This document shows positions 25,241 through 38,240 of a stretch of 64,000 nucleotides of DNA, in pieces; the stretch's first letter is position 1; the number at the start of each line of letters is the position of its first letter. Origin of the DNA: Rhea pennata (Eukaryota > Chordata > Aves > Rheiformes > Rheidae); contig NC_084671.1 of assembly GCF_028389875.1 (NCBI RefSeq), forward strand, positions 1,868,501 to 1,932,500. Reading direction: 5' to 3'. Both the position numbers and the translations under genes were made by a program. The notes beneath the pieces are model-generated. The model saw nothing but the letters and a program-made list of their open reading frames with translations, did no database searches and was not told the DNA's origin.

Positions 25241-25760
25241 CACATGGCCCTCTGTTGAGGGCGAAGGACTTGATTTCCCCTTTCATGCTTGTGTAAGTTT
25301 GAAGTTGCATGGTCAAGATCAGTTATGCGAACACAAAAGAAGAAATAAGTCCCTAGCCGCAGTCATAGACTTGCGGTGTCCGAATCAGCCTCTTCACTGT
25401 ACTGTTAACTCATGTTGCTGCACCCTTAGTCGCTGCTCGGACGCCAGCCTTTCACAGCTACTAAATATGGTATGGCTGGCCTGCAGGAAGGAGGGCCTCC
25501 TAGAAGAGGTGTCGTGGTTCGCCTTGCACTGTGAACGCAAGGCAAACCAGCTGGATGCGGACAATGCGCCAGTGTCTTCCTATAATCTCCCAGAGTTAGT
25601 AGAAGAATAATCTTGGCTTTCATCTGTAAAGACAAAAAAAAAAAAAAAAGCCTGGGAGGAAGCCTGTCCGACTTCCTGCCGGAAATGGGTGTGTGCCACA
25701 CCAAGGAGAACGTGTGCTCAGATTTGCAGCCTGCCGCACCCTGGGTAAGCTAACCCAAAG
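25240..25760. promoter_or_regulatory. CpG-retaining block in AT-rich desert, possible promoter, enhancer or old insertion
   Basis: Roughly 15 CpGs cluster here, while the surrounding kilobases have almost none. The block includes an ETS-like site, CCGGAA, at 25680, directly before an ATG in good context at 25685. An A16 run at 25634-25649 splits it. No protein family was recognised. It may be an unmethylated regulatory element or the remnant of an inserted element; the segment TGTCGTGGTT at 25511 resembles the start of some avian LTRs, but I could not find the other end. Confidence 0.3.
25634..25649 (+). repeat. A16 homopolymer
   Basis: Run of 16 A inside the CpG-retaining block. Confidence 0.9.
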
Positions 25761-27478
25761 TTCAAACCAGGAGGTCAGTCACCCACCTTGATTAACATAA
25801 ATAGTCATTTTACAAAGTTCTCTTTCTTACAGCAAGTTCATCTGGGAGACCGAAACCTGCCTTCAGGCCTGCTTACATAGCAGGACCTTGACAGAATCAA
25901 TGGAGTTGCATGAGTGTCAGGGTAGAATCTAGCAGGAACAGAACATGCCCGTAATCACTAAGTACACTGTTAATTACCTCCTACATGCATCAGCACAGTT
26001 CTTTCCATATCACCAGTTGCTTAAGGCACAGCTCAGCAGAGTGCTCTGAGAAACTAGCTATTACTAAATCCTCCTTGGGAACCAATTCTAATCAGAGAAT
26101 AGAGACTGGGCCTGATCCAAACCTCATTAATGGGAGATTCCTGCTAGGTTTTTCAACAGAGGCTTGGAGAACCGGTGGGGGCTATTGCAATTCTCCCTAT
26201 GTGTGTGTGTGTGCATATGTATAAAATATGCAAAATATAACTGAACTGAAACCCTCATGCAGTGATCACAGATTGTCTATTTAAATAATTGTTATTCTGT
26301 TTCTCACCCTTCCCACTTCCCCCTTACTGTTTGTTATTGAAGTGAACTTTTGTCTGTATTAGAGCACAAATTTTCTGAGGCAGGATTTGTTACCTTCTGT
26401 AGATGTGCAGGACCCTGCACAATGCTGTGCTGTGACTTCTGAATAGTGTCTCTGGATTTAACACTGCACAAATAAATAATAATGCTTTCTTGTCCTATTT
26501 TGGATAGTCACTTGTCAGCAATTCAAGGATGAAACTAGACAAAAATGAATATTTGCAATAAAGATCTCAATATCACGTTATTTAAATAGGGGGTGATGAC
26601 AAGCTTTGAGTAAAGCAAAATCATTATCAAAGGCCAATCAGTGTAACTTATAGCGCAGGTGGTCCATCTGGAGATGTCAATAATCAACATGTGTTTGCTG
26701 AGAGGGAGTTTCTAGCCAGGGTGGGACTGCCAGGCTTGGCTAGATTGTAGTTATTTCCAGACTTACGGGGAAACTGGAGCACAGACTGTAAAATGTTGTG
26801 TGTACACTGGCAGATCTGGATCCCAGGAGGGCTCCATTAACTTACAGTGTGTACTTCAGGAAACCTGCCAGGTTAACGCTTTGGGCTTCTACATCTGGAA
26901 GCAGAAGTTCAAATTCTTACTTAGGCCGTAGTGAGAAATGTGGTTACATCTGCTTCAGTCACTGGTGGATGTCTGAGTACAATGAAGCTATGACTGAGAA
27001 CGTTGTCATAAAACGAACTGTACTGAACATAAGGCCAACGGAGTTTCAGTAACTGCACAGGAAACAGTTTTAAACTATGTTCTGAGTTGGCAGCTGGGCA
27101 GTAGATCAAAATACTGCTTATTAAGGTGACACTTAATTGCCAGCTACCTGAAATGTTGAGTATAAACAGCCAGATCATTGTAATTCCAATCCGTTCTTCA
27201 TTCACTTGCGGACCCTTTGCTCACTGTCAGTATGAATCTGTTTCCTAACAGAGGTTTGTGTCTAGTTGGGCTGTAAAATGTTTGGGTTGGGGCCCCAGAC
27301 ATGGTTCTATTTTGGCATTTGTGTCTTGTTCTGGTGATATCCAGGGGCCATAAAGCTAGATTTCTTTAAAGAGAAATAATCTTTGAGTGTAATATTCCCC
27401 ATCCTCTCCTTACAGATTTTTTGAAGACTACTGTACTCCATCAGGAATATTTTGGGAGGTGGAGTGGTTTGAAGAAAC
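25761..27478. other. AT-rich intergenic DNA, nothing recognised
   Basis: No gene or repeat recognised apart from a short (GT)6 tract at 26201-26212. Confidence 0.6.
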
Positions 27479-27835
27479 ATCGTAGTAGGTCATAGGATAA
27501 TTCAGATGAGAATTAAGAATCAAGAGGGCTCTAGTCTAACCTTCTGCTCAAAGCAGGGTCACCTATGAGTTCAGACCAGGCTGCTAAGGGATTTAACCAA
27601 CCTGGTCTTGAAAACCTGCAAGGATGGAGTCTGCACAACTCTCTGGGCAACCTACTGTCCAGTTCCACTGCCTGACTGTCCTCATTGTGAAGAAGTTTCT
27701 CCTTATCCTTATATCCAAGATCATCCTGCCCCATTATCAGTTTTTGTTGTGTATAGATTGGAAATGGAATCATTTCATTTCCAAACTTAGTGCAGAGGGA
27801 TTTAGAAGTAGTGGTGGTGACAAGTGAGACCATGA
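27479..27835 (-). mobile_element. CR1 LINE 3' fragment, antisense
   Basis: The + strand reads like the reverse complement of a CR1 3' end: CTCTAGTCTAACCTTCTGCT, then CAAAGCAGGGTCACCTATG, GGATGGAGTCTGCACAAC, CTCTCTGGGCAACCT and GTGAAGAAGTTTCTCCTTAT. These are diverged copies of the familiar CR1 phrases 'ctgctcaaagcagggtcacct' and 'gtgaagaag'. The element is 5'-truncated, carries many substitutions and encodes no reverse transcriptase here. CR1 is the dominant LINE of birds and other sauropsids, which supports the taxonomic call. Confidence 0.85.
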
Positions 27836-30544
27836 ATCGATGCAGTTCTTGACAGAAGATTGTAAGGGTTAATGTGCAGTAGCTCTCCCAGTGACTTCCA
27901 CAAAACCTCAGCCATGATAGGAACAGCAGTGCATAACAACTGAGAGACGTGACTGAAAGGATCCCCTGCACGAGCCCAGCGCTGCTCCCTGGATTAGTAT
28001 GTGGAACAATCCTCCAACACTGTGTTCTTGGGCTTCTGCAGGGTTACGGATTTTGCCGATTGTCTTCCCAGAGAACAGGGGGTGGCAGGGAAATGGATAC
28101 GAGAACAAAGTATACCTTGATCAAAGGCATACCAGAGCTTAAAATCTCAACTCATTGCTATAGTAACTTGCATTCTCGGAGTGATGTTAAAACAAAAGGT
28201 GGTGACGTAAAGCTGCTCTCTGGTAGAACGCGAAGGCCTCTCCTTTCCCAGGCTTTGTGGCGTGATCTCTTCTGTCGAGTCGGGTGTGCTGTCTTCCCTG
28301 ACATGAGACTCTTTTGCAGTCAGTGTCATGGTAGACCGGTCACACTCTGTTCCAGTGTTCCCCCCTATTGGAGGGGAATACAATATTGCCAGCTCTAAGT
28401 GCTGAAACTTCATGAGTCAGGCTACAAAAAGTCAAGCTATTGCATGCAATTCATTAGACTGAAACAAAACATAAAAGCAGAAGGAGTTTTATGCTTCCTG
28501 GTAGTGCACACAGTGCATTTTTCCTAGCACCTTTCCCCTCTCCCCATCTGTGAAAAGTTGTGATTCTTGCATGGTGACAAGATTTGGGGACTTAGTTACA
28601 GAATTAGAAAGCATCTCTTTCTGAGATTGTGGTTCTTTGTCACTGTCAATAATGGTCAACAACATCATCTCCACACTAACATGATGACAACCAAAAAAGG
28701 TTCTCTGAATTATTTTTTTATTCTCATATGGCTAGGAAGTTTGTTTTTATGAGAATATTTTTCCATACACAGGACAACAAATGTCAAATTGACCTAAGGA
28801 TTATTCTTTATTCTTTCCTAAATTTCTTTTGGGCTCCCTTCTCTTCAGCTATCTGGGTACAAGTTGTTTCAGATGTAATTAGGCTATTATAAATGTTCTC
28901 CTTTTTTTTTTTTTTTTTTTTTTTTTTTTGTCTTTCACAAGGAACACATTCTCATGCATTGATACTGCACTTGGATTTATTTTGTTTTGCTTCTTTTCTG
29001 TTAGAATTTATGCAGTCTTCTTACCTCTGAAGCTAACCAGCCTAAAATGTTTACCGAACTCCATCCAGGATGGATTTGAGATCTTCCTCAGCAGTGTTTT
29101 AAAGATGAATAAGCTGTGCATCTAAATATCATAGGTTTCTGGACCTACAGTAACACCATGATGTACTCATGACAGGACACTGACTCAGGTTACTAGACAT
29201 GAAGGAAGTTGTTCTTGTTTGCTGTTTACATGGACACATGTTGGACTTCTTGACTGCCTCAGCTGTGACTGACCAAGGCATGGATGGGCTTCAAGACTGA
29301 ACTTCTCTCTTTCTTTACCTTAGAAGCAATCCATCCAAGTCAAGTGTTATCAGTGATGCTGTGTCCCAGTGTTGGTGCCCAGCTGTACCTGCCTTGTTGG
29401 TTTTCCTAGTGAACCTCTCCTGCATTCACCTGTCCATACTGCAGTCTAGGCACAGCCTTAAGGTACAGTGCAGGTTAGAGATGCTGGCATTCCCATCAAA
29501 CAACATAACCTGAATGGGGAAGGAATTCTGCATCTGCTTTGATACCTAATGTCTAGTTTGACAGAGCAATGGGGCAAAATGGCTGCAATGTGGACATGCC
29601 CTTCGGGACTCCTGCTGATTTGCTGTTAAATATGGGGCCTCTTTTTAATCTTACGAGAGAGGGAGGGAGAAAACGTATGAACTGAAAACACATACAGGCC
29701 CAGCAGTGTCTTTTAGATAGCTGAGAGGAAGGGGCTGTCTCTAATTACCTGTACAAAAATACCATTTTGGCATAGCCTGCCTGAGTAAGTCTTGTAGTGG
29801 ATGAAAATAAGCCTGTTTCTTAAGGCTTTTGGTCTCAGCTGTGAGCTTTCTGTCCTGTGCACATACCAGAGGAGGGCAAACTCCTTCCCAGGTGATTGTT
29901 AAACCACCTTCAACCTTTGGCAGGCTGTGGCATTGATGTGGCACTATCATAGCAAGCCAGCTTTTTTCCTGCAGATCAACAGTGTAGCTTGAGACAAACA
30001 GCAGCATCTGTCCACTGCAGAGGTCCTTTCCTACCAGGCTTCCCTTCCTGTCATGCTTGGAGGGTTGCTACCAGTCCAGCAGGACTCTAAACAGTTGGTT
30101 GTATCCTTTAGCAACAACAGAATGAACTTTAGTTGAGAATAAAGCAAAGCAGTCAGAGGGAGAAATGCACTGTGTTAACAGCTATGTTTGACACGGATGG
30201 GCATTCCTGCTTCTGAAACTCTGCTCTCTGTGCTGGAGTACACCATGTACTAGTGCGTTAGCCAAGTTACATTTTCACTTTGATTCAGTTGCCACACACA
30301 GATCCTCCAGTGTGCTTTGCAGATGCATGTGCTGGTGACTAACACATTTTGAGTGTCCTGTGGTGGATCTAGGACTTTGGCAACCAGATGTTTCTGCTCA
30401 GGGCCATGGGTTATCTGCACATTCACGGTGATGTGTTACTCAAATTTCCTGCCTAGCCCTTGCCTTGTGTGAGCAATTTGCAAATCTTCTGCATGTCAAG
30501 GAAGCACAAGCTTTAGGAGTAGGAACGCAGTACAAAGAGGGATC
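27836..30544. other. Intergenic DNA, nothing recognised except T28 tract
   Basis: The segment contains a T28 run at 28902-28929. No coding exon, RNA gene or clear transposon was recognised. Confidence 0.6.
28902..28929 (+). repeat. T28 homopolymer
   Basis: An uninterrupted run of 28 T. It could be a poly(A) tail of a minus-strand retroinsertion, but the sequence to its right shows no recognisable source gene or element. Confidence 0.9.
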
Positions 30545-30645
30545 TGAATCATCAAGTCTAGTCCTCTGCCGGTACAGGCACTCACGTCATTAAGCCTCTT
30601 TAAGAGATTCCTGCTCTACCTACTTCCAACCCCAGTGCTGATCTA
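30545..30645 (-). mobile_element. Possible degraded CR1-like fragment, antisense
   Basis: AATCATCAAGTCTAGTCCTC followed by 'tgccggtacaggcactcacgtc' resembles the reverse complement of an older CR1 3' end ('catcaagtccagtcccctgc'). The match is short and diverged. Confidence 0.35.
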
Positions 30646-31298
30646 GAGAATAAGCTTTGCCTTTGGGAACACATATGTCAAGAGGCTGCCATACAGTGTG
30701 CCAGCTGCTCACAGTGCAAGGTCAGATGTGTACCCAGGCTTGATAGCTTTATGATTTCTCAGACCTTCACAAAAACTGATGGAATAATTAGGCATTGCAA
30801 TTCAAATTTAATAGTGCGTTTCCTTTTGATTTGGGGCTTCACAGGATACGTCAGCGCTTGCCCAGATGACATCAGTGACACTTCCTGATGGAATCGGCTC
30901 AAGCTCTCTCTTGACGGTTTCTGGGTCAGCCTTACCCTGCAAACTGCAGCTCAGCAGAGACCTACGTTGTCCGCTGCCCTCCAGGTTTTTAAGGGGGTTT
31001 AATCCGTGTGTGTCCACCAGCCCCTTATCATGCCTAGTTGGCAAGCAGCCTAATGCACCTTTTTGATGCTGTGCCTTCACTCATCCAGGCCATGTGACGG
31101 ACAGGTCCTTTCTGCGCTGGCCCTTTGAGAAGCGCCTGCTGGGAGGGAGCCGAGTCCCTGGTACAAAGCAGGCCGATACTCGCTGCGTGAGGTATGCAAC
31201 CTTGCTGGCCTAGCAAGTGCAGCTTGCCAGACTCGAGCTCCCTGGCTGTGTGCCATGGTGTGGGAATTTGCCAAACCACCCCTGCTTTCTAATGGAGT

Positions 31299-31299
<1 letters not shown>

Positions 31300-31329
<30 letters not shown>
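31300..31329 (+). repeat. (TAA)10 microsatellite
   Basis: Ten perfect TAA units, 30 bases. Confidence 0.97.
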
Positions 31330-31331
<2 letters not shown>

Positions 31332-31361
31332 TGCTGCCCCAGCAGTCTGCAGAGGTAGGAG

Positions 31362-31408
31362 TCTTTTTTTTTTCTTTCTTCTTCTTCTTCCTTCTCCTTC
31401 CTCTCATC
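31362..31408 (+). repeat. Polypyrimidine tract
   Basis: An almost pure T/C run of about 47 bases with CTT periodicity, 33 bases after the (TAA)10 repeat. Such tracts can form triplex DNA; only the composition is seen here. Confidence 0.8.
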
Positions 31409-33309
31409 AGCTCACAAAGCGCTGGGTGGAAGGAAGTTTAGAGCAAGCTCTGGGTGTTGGGGCTGGGTCATGTAAGTTCATGGTTTGGCTGCAAACTGCC
31501 AGTTACAGTGGCTGTCACCAGCGCCTGGAGAGAGCCGAGGACAATGTGCCTGCCCGCCCCAGGAAACCTCCTTCTTCCTCCAAGGTTGTTCTGCTGCTTC
31601 TGAAAGGTGGCTGCGCTCTTCCCCTCCCTGCAAAGACTGCTCTGTTACTGCTCTGCTGAAGGCTCCCTTTGCTGCTGCACCAAGGGGTCTTTGTTAAAAC
31701 CCAGCACAGCTCTTCTAATTAGCGCCGTGGCCCCGGCACACGGGCTGGCGCTCCGTCTGGGACAGCCTGGCACAGAATTTCCTGCCAAAGCCACCAGAGC
31801 TGGGAACCAGCACTGGGTTGTGGGAGAAATGGGCAGGTTATTAAAAGCCCTAGATGAAACTCCTGAGATGGGAGTAGGAGGAGAGGAGAGTGAAAAGGAA
31901 ACAAGGAAGTGATCTAAGAAAAGTGAGAATTGGTTTTTGTGAGGAGGAGGAAGGGAGAGTGAAAGGCGGCCGGTAAGGAGTGGGAACAAAAACGGGACAG
32001 AACAATAAGACGTGCTCAAGGAAATGGCCATCAGGAAACCAATGGGGAAAAAACCCTAACAGAAATTGAGAGAGGGAGGAGAAGAAACCTAGGAAATGGA
32101 AATGAATTAGCTGTAAGCCAACTGTAAGAAAACACCAACAGAGCTGGCTAAATAAGAGTATGCAAAAACCCACAGAAGTCCAAACCCACAGGTGTGGTTA
32201 CTGGTGTTTATCGTGAGGGGGTTGTCTCTGTGAAACCAGGTGCTGCTTTACATACACTCACGTGCTCCGGGGTCTCTCCCCGATGCCTGCTAATGCTGAG
32301 AGGCTGGCAGCCGCGGCGTGGCCTGGAGGGAGAAGCAGTCTCTCGTGCAGTGGGTGTCTTGAGCGAGTTAGGTTCTCCTTAACGCTCTTGCGAAGGCGAG
32401 CTCCGGTGCTGTGCATGCTGTCACTTCACCTCTGCAAGAGGGCAAATAATTCTGTCTTGCCTTTCTCACATCCTCTAAAAAGTGTGTGATAACCATTTTA
32501 AGTGTTTTGCAGTGGGTACGTAGAGCAAACTGTTCCACATTAGCTTCCTGGGAAGCAGTGAATGCTGAAAGGACCCATTCCCTCCTTGGCTCTCCTGGAA
32601 ATCAGGAAAAGCGAGTGATCCAGCGAGCGATCGTTAACCTGCTGCTTATTCACTTTGCGAGAGGGCATGACTCTCAAAAGGAAGCTTTTGTTTTGTTTTG
32701 TGTTTTTCCATTCAACTTGTGGCATCACATTAGAATATGCAAATATACACTCTGTACCAGAACACAGGAGCAGCTGCTGAAGTTGTTCATGCACGTAGTT
32801 TCTTGCATGACTGTTATTTTTCACACAGTCTTCTAATGACTATGTCGAGTGTTTAGAAAGACTGGCTAGGAATTTGTGGGCACACCGTAAAACATTTGTC
32901 TTTTGTTTATTTTTGGGGAGACTTTTGAAAAATGTTGCCTCTTAGTCTGGATTTAAAAAATAATTAATTGAATTCAACTATAGCCACTCTACACTGGATA
33001 AGGCCACACTTCCTTTATTAAACCTTTAAGGAAAAAAACAGTGAGTTAGGATTACCTAGCAGACTATACACTGGACCACACTCTCTGTCCTCTAACGTAT
33101 ACTTGTAGTTAGCAATTAAGCTAATGGATGTTGCAAATAAAGCAGAAAGGTCCCTGTTTTATGTATCAAGTAAATTTACGAGTTCTTTCACATCATTAGC
33201 TTCTTGAAGCAGAGTGGCTAAATCCCCATAGGAGAGTGCTGGTTGACAGATTAACGTTTTATGGGTTTATTGCTGCCGTGTACCCCAGGTGCAAATTTTG
33301 CGCAAACAC

Positions 33310-33665
33310 ACCTTCCGAGCTGCGACCGGAGCGGCTGGGCGGGTGCAGGTCTCTCTTGGCTGTTTACCCAGCATCAAGGTTGCCCGCTCAAACTCCTGTG
33401 CTCAGAAGCTGGGCTATGTCAAGCTGATGCTGAGAGAGCATTCACAGTGTGAACTTCTCGACTCTGCCTTTGAAACCCCCCGAGCCCCCGTGCTGCGCGG
33501 TGGGAGGCAGAGGCCTGGGCCGGGGGGCTGCGCGCGTCCCCCCGGCAGCGCAGCGTGCGTCGGGGCCGGGCTGCGGGCGGCTCCCGTCCAGCTCCCCGCG
33601 GCACGTTCCCACGCGCGCCTGTAGCTTCCCTTCCTGCCTGAGCGTGTCGGAAGGGCCGAACCGTA
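33310..33665. promoter_or_regulatory. Orphan CpG island 1
   Basis: Dense CpG across about 350 bases with GC far above its flanks. Open frames occur in several frames of both strands, which indicates composition rather than coding. No promoter motif stood out and no adjacent gene was recognised. Confidence 0.5.
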
Positions 33666-36600
33666 AGGGTGCCCTGCGGAGAACTGAGTGGAAACTGTTC
33701 CCCAAGAGAAAGCTTTGTTTGGGTTTAGGCTTATACAGGATGCAATCATACTAACACACTGATATCTTTTTCTTCTGATTTTCCTTAACTGTACTTAGAC
33801 TGATGTTCACCTTGTCCTGCGTGCAAACAGGCAAGACAGTGAAAAGCCTTGTCCAGTCTTTCACTTTGAGGAATTCATATCAGGGAGTTGCCTGAGGAAT
33901 AATTTATAAGAAAATATTCTTGTTTCAGAGTGCTTCCAGAAAATTCAAAAAAAATTCTTTTTGCTCTTGGCGGCCGGGAATTAAATGAAACAGAAGTTTG
34001 GTAAAGTTAAAAGTTCAGTGCCCAACTCGCAGCGAGAGCAAAAGTTGGGTTTTGCTCTCATAGACGATCGCTCCGCTCGTGTTGTTTTCAGCTGGGGCTT
34101 TTTCTGAAATACGAGTGTGAATTGTTTTTAAAAAGTTCCATATTTCTTATTATTTGGAAAACAAGCTAGAAAAATGTACCAGTTCCTGGGAGCAGCTGTG
34201 TTCGCGACAGCAAGCCTTGGTAGCAGGGTTGTGGGCCGCTGCTGCGGCCGTCCTCGGAGGCCAAGCCTGCGCACGCAGCAGTTCCCTCGGCGCCTCGCGA
34301 GAAGGGGAACGTAGCCCTGGGGTGCTGCACCCTCCTGTAGGTGCTCCTAGAGAATGACAGGGTATGGGGAAAAAACAAGGAGAGCTTTTGACCTTCTGAG
34401 TAATCCACGTCTCGCTCTCAGTTTGCCAAAGCCTATGCTATGGTCCCAGGTTTACCCAGGCACCGCAAACGTGGCCTTGGCAGCTGCTGCTGAGAAGTGC
34501 CTTCCCCCTTGGTGCTATCCCAGCCCGGAGGCGCTGCCACGTGCCCGCCGAGCGGTGCCGCAGCACGGCCTCTCCTGGCAGGGCACGCTCCGAGGGTGCC
34601 TCTCTGCTGCGGGCAGGAACAGCCTGCTGACGCTCCTGGAGAATCGCTGCCTTGAACAGGGTTTGCAAGGCTTTCTCCAGAGCGGCCGGCTTGTGACAGC
34701 CTTGGCGGCCCTTGGACGGGCGCTTTCTGCAAGAGCTGGCTCTGAAAACTTGAATTAATGAGAGAGAGAGAGAGAAAGCAGGATGTCTGTGAATATTTAA
34801 ATGGGAGTCAGGGTATATGTGGGGATGGATGCTCCCCAAAGGGAAATTGGATCCATGTGGAAACACGTGTGGGTGGGCTGTTCGAAAGCTTTGTGTTTCA
34901 TGCTGGAGTTGGTTGAGGCAAACACGGACTTAGTCCTTGCCCAAGAGCTCGCTACAATTGATCCCTAACAAATAAAATATTACCGTGCCTGCAACAGAAA
35001 TAAGACCAAGCTGGGGTGAAACTTTCTATTTGCTACAGCTGTTCATACCACTCAAAGGTCCCCTTTTCATTAATGTTTATCATGAGTGAAGGCTTTTACT
35101 GGACTCACTTGGCTTTGGATCAGTTTTTAAAGGCCAAGCCCTGCTCCCAGTTCTGCTAATATCGAGACTCTGCACGAACTCCAGTAACATAAGCTGGGGC
35201 GCTGGCAGGTTGAGTCCGGGTGTGCTTTGCCTGGGCCAGGATGCTGGGCTGTCCTGGGCAGCCTTTTCCACGGCTGCTGAGCTGCAGAGTGAGCAGCTGG
35301 CAATGGTGGAGGGCGAAGCAGAAGGAATACTCTGTCTGCTGGTGCAGGGTCTGCCCCCCTGGAGCTGGAGGAAGGCCGGCAGATTCTTGTTTGGGCATGT
35401 TCTGGTTTATTTTGCAAATATCTGTGGAGTTGTATATTTATGTTTGATATGGCAAGGTCAAAGAAATATGCTTAGCATGAATGCCATGATTGCTCTTAGA
35501 TCCTGGAAGAGTTTGTTGCAGAGCTCTGGCCTGACTGGGAGCAAGTCCTGCTCTGGCATCCGGGGCTGCTCCGGAGGAAGCCCCTCCTTGGTGCCACTTC
35601 GGCTCGAGCCCCTTCAGACACTGCTCCAGCTCGGACGGTCCTGCGCCCATCGGGCACCAGACCACAGCTCACTGACGTGCCCAATTTTAACCCTGCCCCA
35701 TGGCCAGCTCAGGTAGGGGGGTTGCAGGGAGGTCTCTGGTGTGCACTGGTGCTGCTACGTGGGCACTGCAGCCTCCTGTCTAGCCGAGTTAATCTGGAGC
35801 TGACAAAAAGGTGACCGTGCACGTGCAGGCTGCAGGCTGCTTGCAGAGGATGTGCTCTCTGAAACGAGCAGCGACAGCAGGATCCAGAGGAACACTTTCT
35901 GCTTGGCAGAGCAGCCATCTGCCTGCTGCGCTTATCCCACCTACTCTCCAAATTCTCCATTATCCTCCCGCAAGAACTTCTGCTGTAATTACATCTTGCC
36001 ATTTCTCAGCAAGAAATGCGAAGGTGGCATGAGCAGAATCAAGTATAAATAAAAAGCTGCTGCAGAGACCTTTCTATATCTAAGCTAGGGGAAACTGCTT
36101 ACTGTTTTGTTTGTGCAGTGTAGAGCTTCGTGGCCTTTCACCCGTGCTGGTCCTATGAATGAACACAGCAGCATAGAAATGGAGACCAGAACTTTTCCAC
36201 AAACAGAGAGTAATTTCATATGCGCATCCTCAGCTGCTTTTACAATACCCAACTTGTGAAAAACAAATGGGACATGAAACAAAGTGTCTAAAAGCACATG
36301 AAGACCTGCGTCTGCCTTTGAAAAAGCAGTGAAAAGAAGTTGTGCAGTTCTCTGACCATCTCAGAGCTGCAGGAGGAAGTTGGCTCTGGGTGACCTGGAG
36401 GGCCCAGGTGAGGCTGGGAGCCCAAGTCTATAAATTTAGCATGCAGTAACCGCGTGGGTTAGTGTTGGGCCTGGCAGGGACCATAAACCTGTGCTCAGGT
36501 TTTGTTTCCCAGGTTGCTCTGAGAGCAGGGGGAAAAGAGCTCGCAAAAAGGACGGCTCCTGCTTGTATAGCACAGGCTCCATGTAGGATCTGAGCTCTTC

Positions 36601-37770
36601 ACTGCTGCCCTTACAAACAGCACAAAAACAAGAGGGAGGTGTTACTCAAAGCTTAGAAACAGCTCTGCACACCTTTGCAACTAACTGGGGAGCTTGACAT
36701 TTTGCACCTAACCTGTTCAGGGTTTCCTGCGCCCTGGGGGGACACGTGGCTGAGGCCCCGGCCCTGCGCTGGAGCTGCATGGAGCAGGACGTGGAGCTGC
36801 TGTAGGGCAACAAGACGAGAGTTTCCAGCAGGGACCTTGGCAGAGTCAGACGTGCCGTTTTGCTGGGGGTAGTTGGGCAGCAGCCCTCTGCCAGCCTGGA
36901 GGACGAGCAGAGCAGCAGGTGTTTGGAAGGCTAGTCTGGACCTATGAATTTGGGGTAGATTTCCTTTTCCTTGCAGGTGTGAACCCTGTCTTATTTTGCC
37001 TGGACAAAGTCAACATGCTTCAGTTTTCTGAAGAGAAACCAGCAAGTGGCAAATCTGTGTGTGAGATCAGATATCTCTATACCTGCCCTTTTTGTAAGGC
37101 TACGCCTTCTGCAAAAGGAAATGGAAACCATGAAACCGCTGCCTGGTGTGAGTTCCTACTGCTGTTTTTCCAGATCGTAATACTGGAAATAACTTTCTAG
37201 ATGCACACACAGTGACTTGTCAGTGTTTTTGTTCTGCAAAAATGCATCATCATAACCAACAATGTCCTCACTGGAGAACAAAAATAAGCACGTTGCTAAG
37301 GATGAGCTGACATCCTTGCATAGCAGTAAGAGAGCTGACTAGGTTGCAGTTACTTATGTTGTACTAATCAAGGGGATTTCATTTGTGTAGCTGCAGGTAT
37401 TTTCTGGATAGCAGAATGTTACAGGTAACATGAGACAAGGAAAGCATCAGCTCTCAAGTGCAGATTGGCAGAGGTGGAATGGGCATCATCTAACTGCAAA
37501 CGTTTGCAAGGGCAACCACTTGCAGTAATGAACAAAGTCTCAATGCCATTTTAATGCCTTGCTGTCAGAGGGACAACATTTGGCTTATACCTAGAGTATG
37601 TCCAGTGCAGTCTTACGTAGTCTCATTATGAGACATCAGGATTATTCTTTCTCTTTCCTTCTCTGAAAGATGCCTTCAGGCTTCTACCAGGTCTGCATCT
37701 AGACTGCTTTGTGGCATGTTGTAGTAAATGGGTTATAAGTCTGCCCTGCTAAGAAGTGAGAGTATATTTC
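33666..37770. other. Intergenic, mixed composition, weak CpG clusters
   Basis: Weaker CpG clusters occur at about 34190-34330 and 34490-34600, with a (GA) run near 34761-34775. Open frames here have no recognisable family. I see no gene I can support. Confidence 0.55.
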
Positions 37771-37774
37771 AAGT

Positions 37775-38240
37775 GTCATGAAAAACAGGGCCAGAAAAGA
37801 CCTCAAGGTTTGCCTGTCCTAAGGCAGGATTAACTTCCAAACTCATCTTGATTGAAGTCAGTGCAGCATATTCCTGAAATCATTTGGAGACGGAAAACTC
37901 AGAAGCCTCCTGAATATCTAGTGCAGTTATTAGAGTTGACTAACCTAACTTTGATTTGCTGAAATGTGAACCTGTTATTACTTGTCCTTTCCACAATAGT
38001 CACTGGCCGTTTACACCCCCCTTTTTTTTGCAGCCACTTTTTGCATACTTAAAAGTGCTGTCATGTTGTGCCTCAGTCTTATCTTCTGTAGCCTAAACAA
38101 ACCCAGTTCTCTCAGCCTTTCCCCACAGGTCGGGCTCGTCAGAGCTCCCATCATTTCTCTTTCCCTTCTCTTAGTTTTCCCAGGGGGGGTTGTACCTTCT
38201 TTCATGCCTGGAGCCCCAGGCTGCGGCCCTGTGGAGCTGA
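37775..38240 (-). mobile_element. CR1 LINE 3' fragment, antisense, second subfamily
   Basis: The + strand reads as reverse-complement CR1: AGAAAAGACCTCAAGG near the left end, then 'gaacctgttattacttgtcc', 'aagtgctgtcatgttgtgcc', CTCAGTCTTATCTTCTGTAG, CTAAACAAACCCAGTTCTCT and CAGCCTTTCCCCACAGGTC. The phrases differ from those of the CR1 at 27.5 kb, so it belongs to another subfamily. It is diverged and 5'-truncated; the right boundary is uncertain by about 100 bases. Confidence 0.8.

Larger units (their letters stand above)
30646..33305. other. Intergenic transition zone into GC-rich DNA
   Basis: Composition shifts from AT-rich on the left to GC-rich on the right around 30.8-31.5 kb. The segment holds a (TAA)10 microsatellite and a polypyrimidine tract. 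Open frames on both strands are unremarkable. Confidence 0.6.

Noticed and set aside
25511..25760. Endogenous retroviral LTR starting TGTCGTGGTT
   Set aside because: Only the first ten bases resemble avian LTR starts. No matching CA end, primer-binding site or second LTR was found.
28902..28929. T28 run as the tail of a minus-strand processed pseudogene
   Set aside because: No recognisable coding remnant to its right and no target-site duplication spotted.
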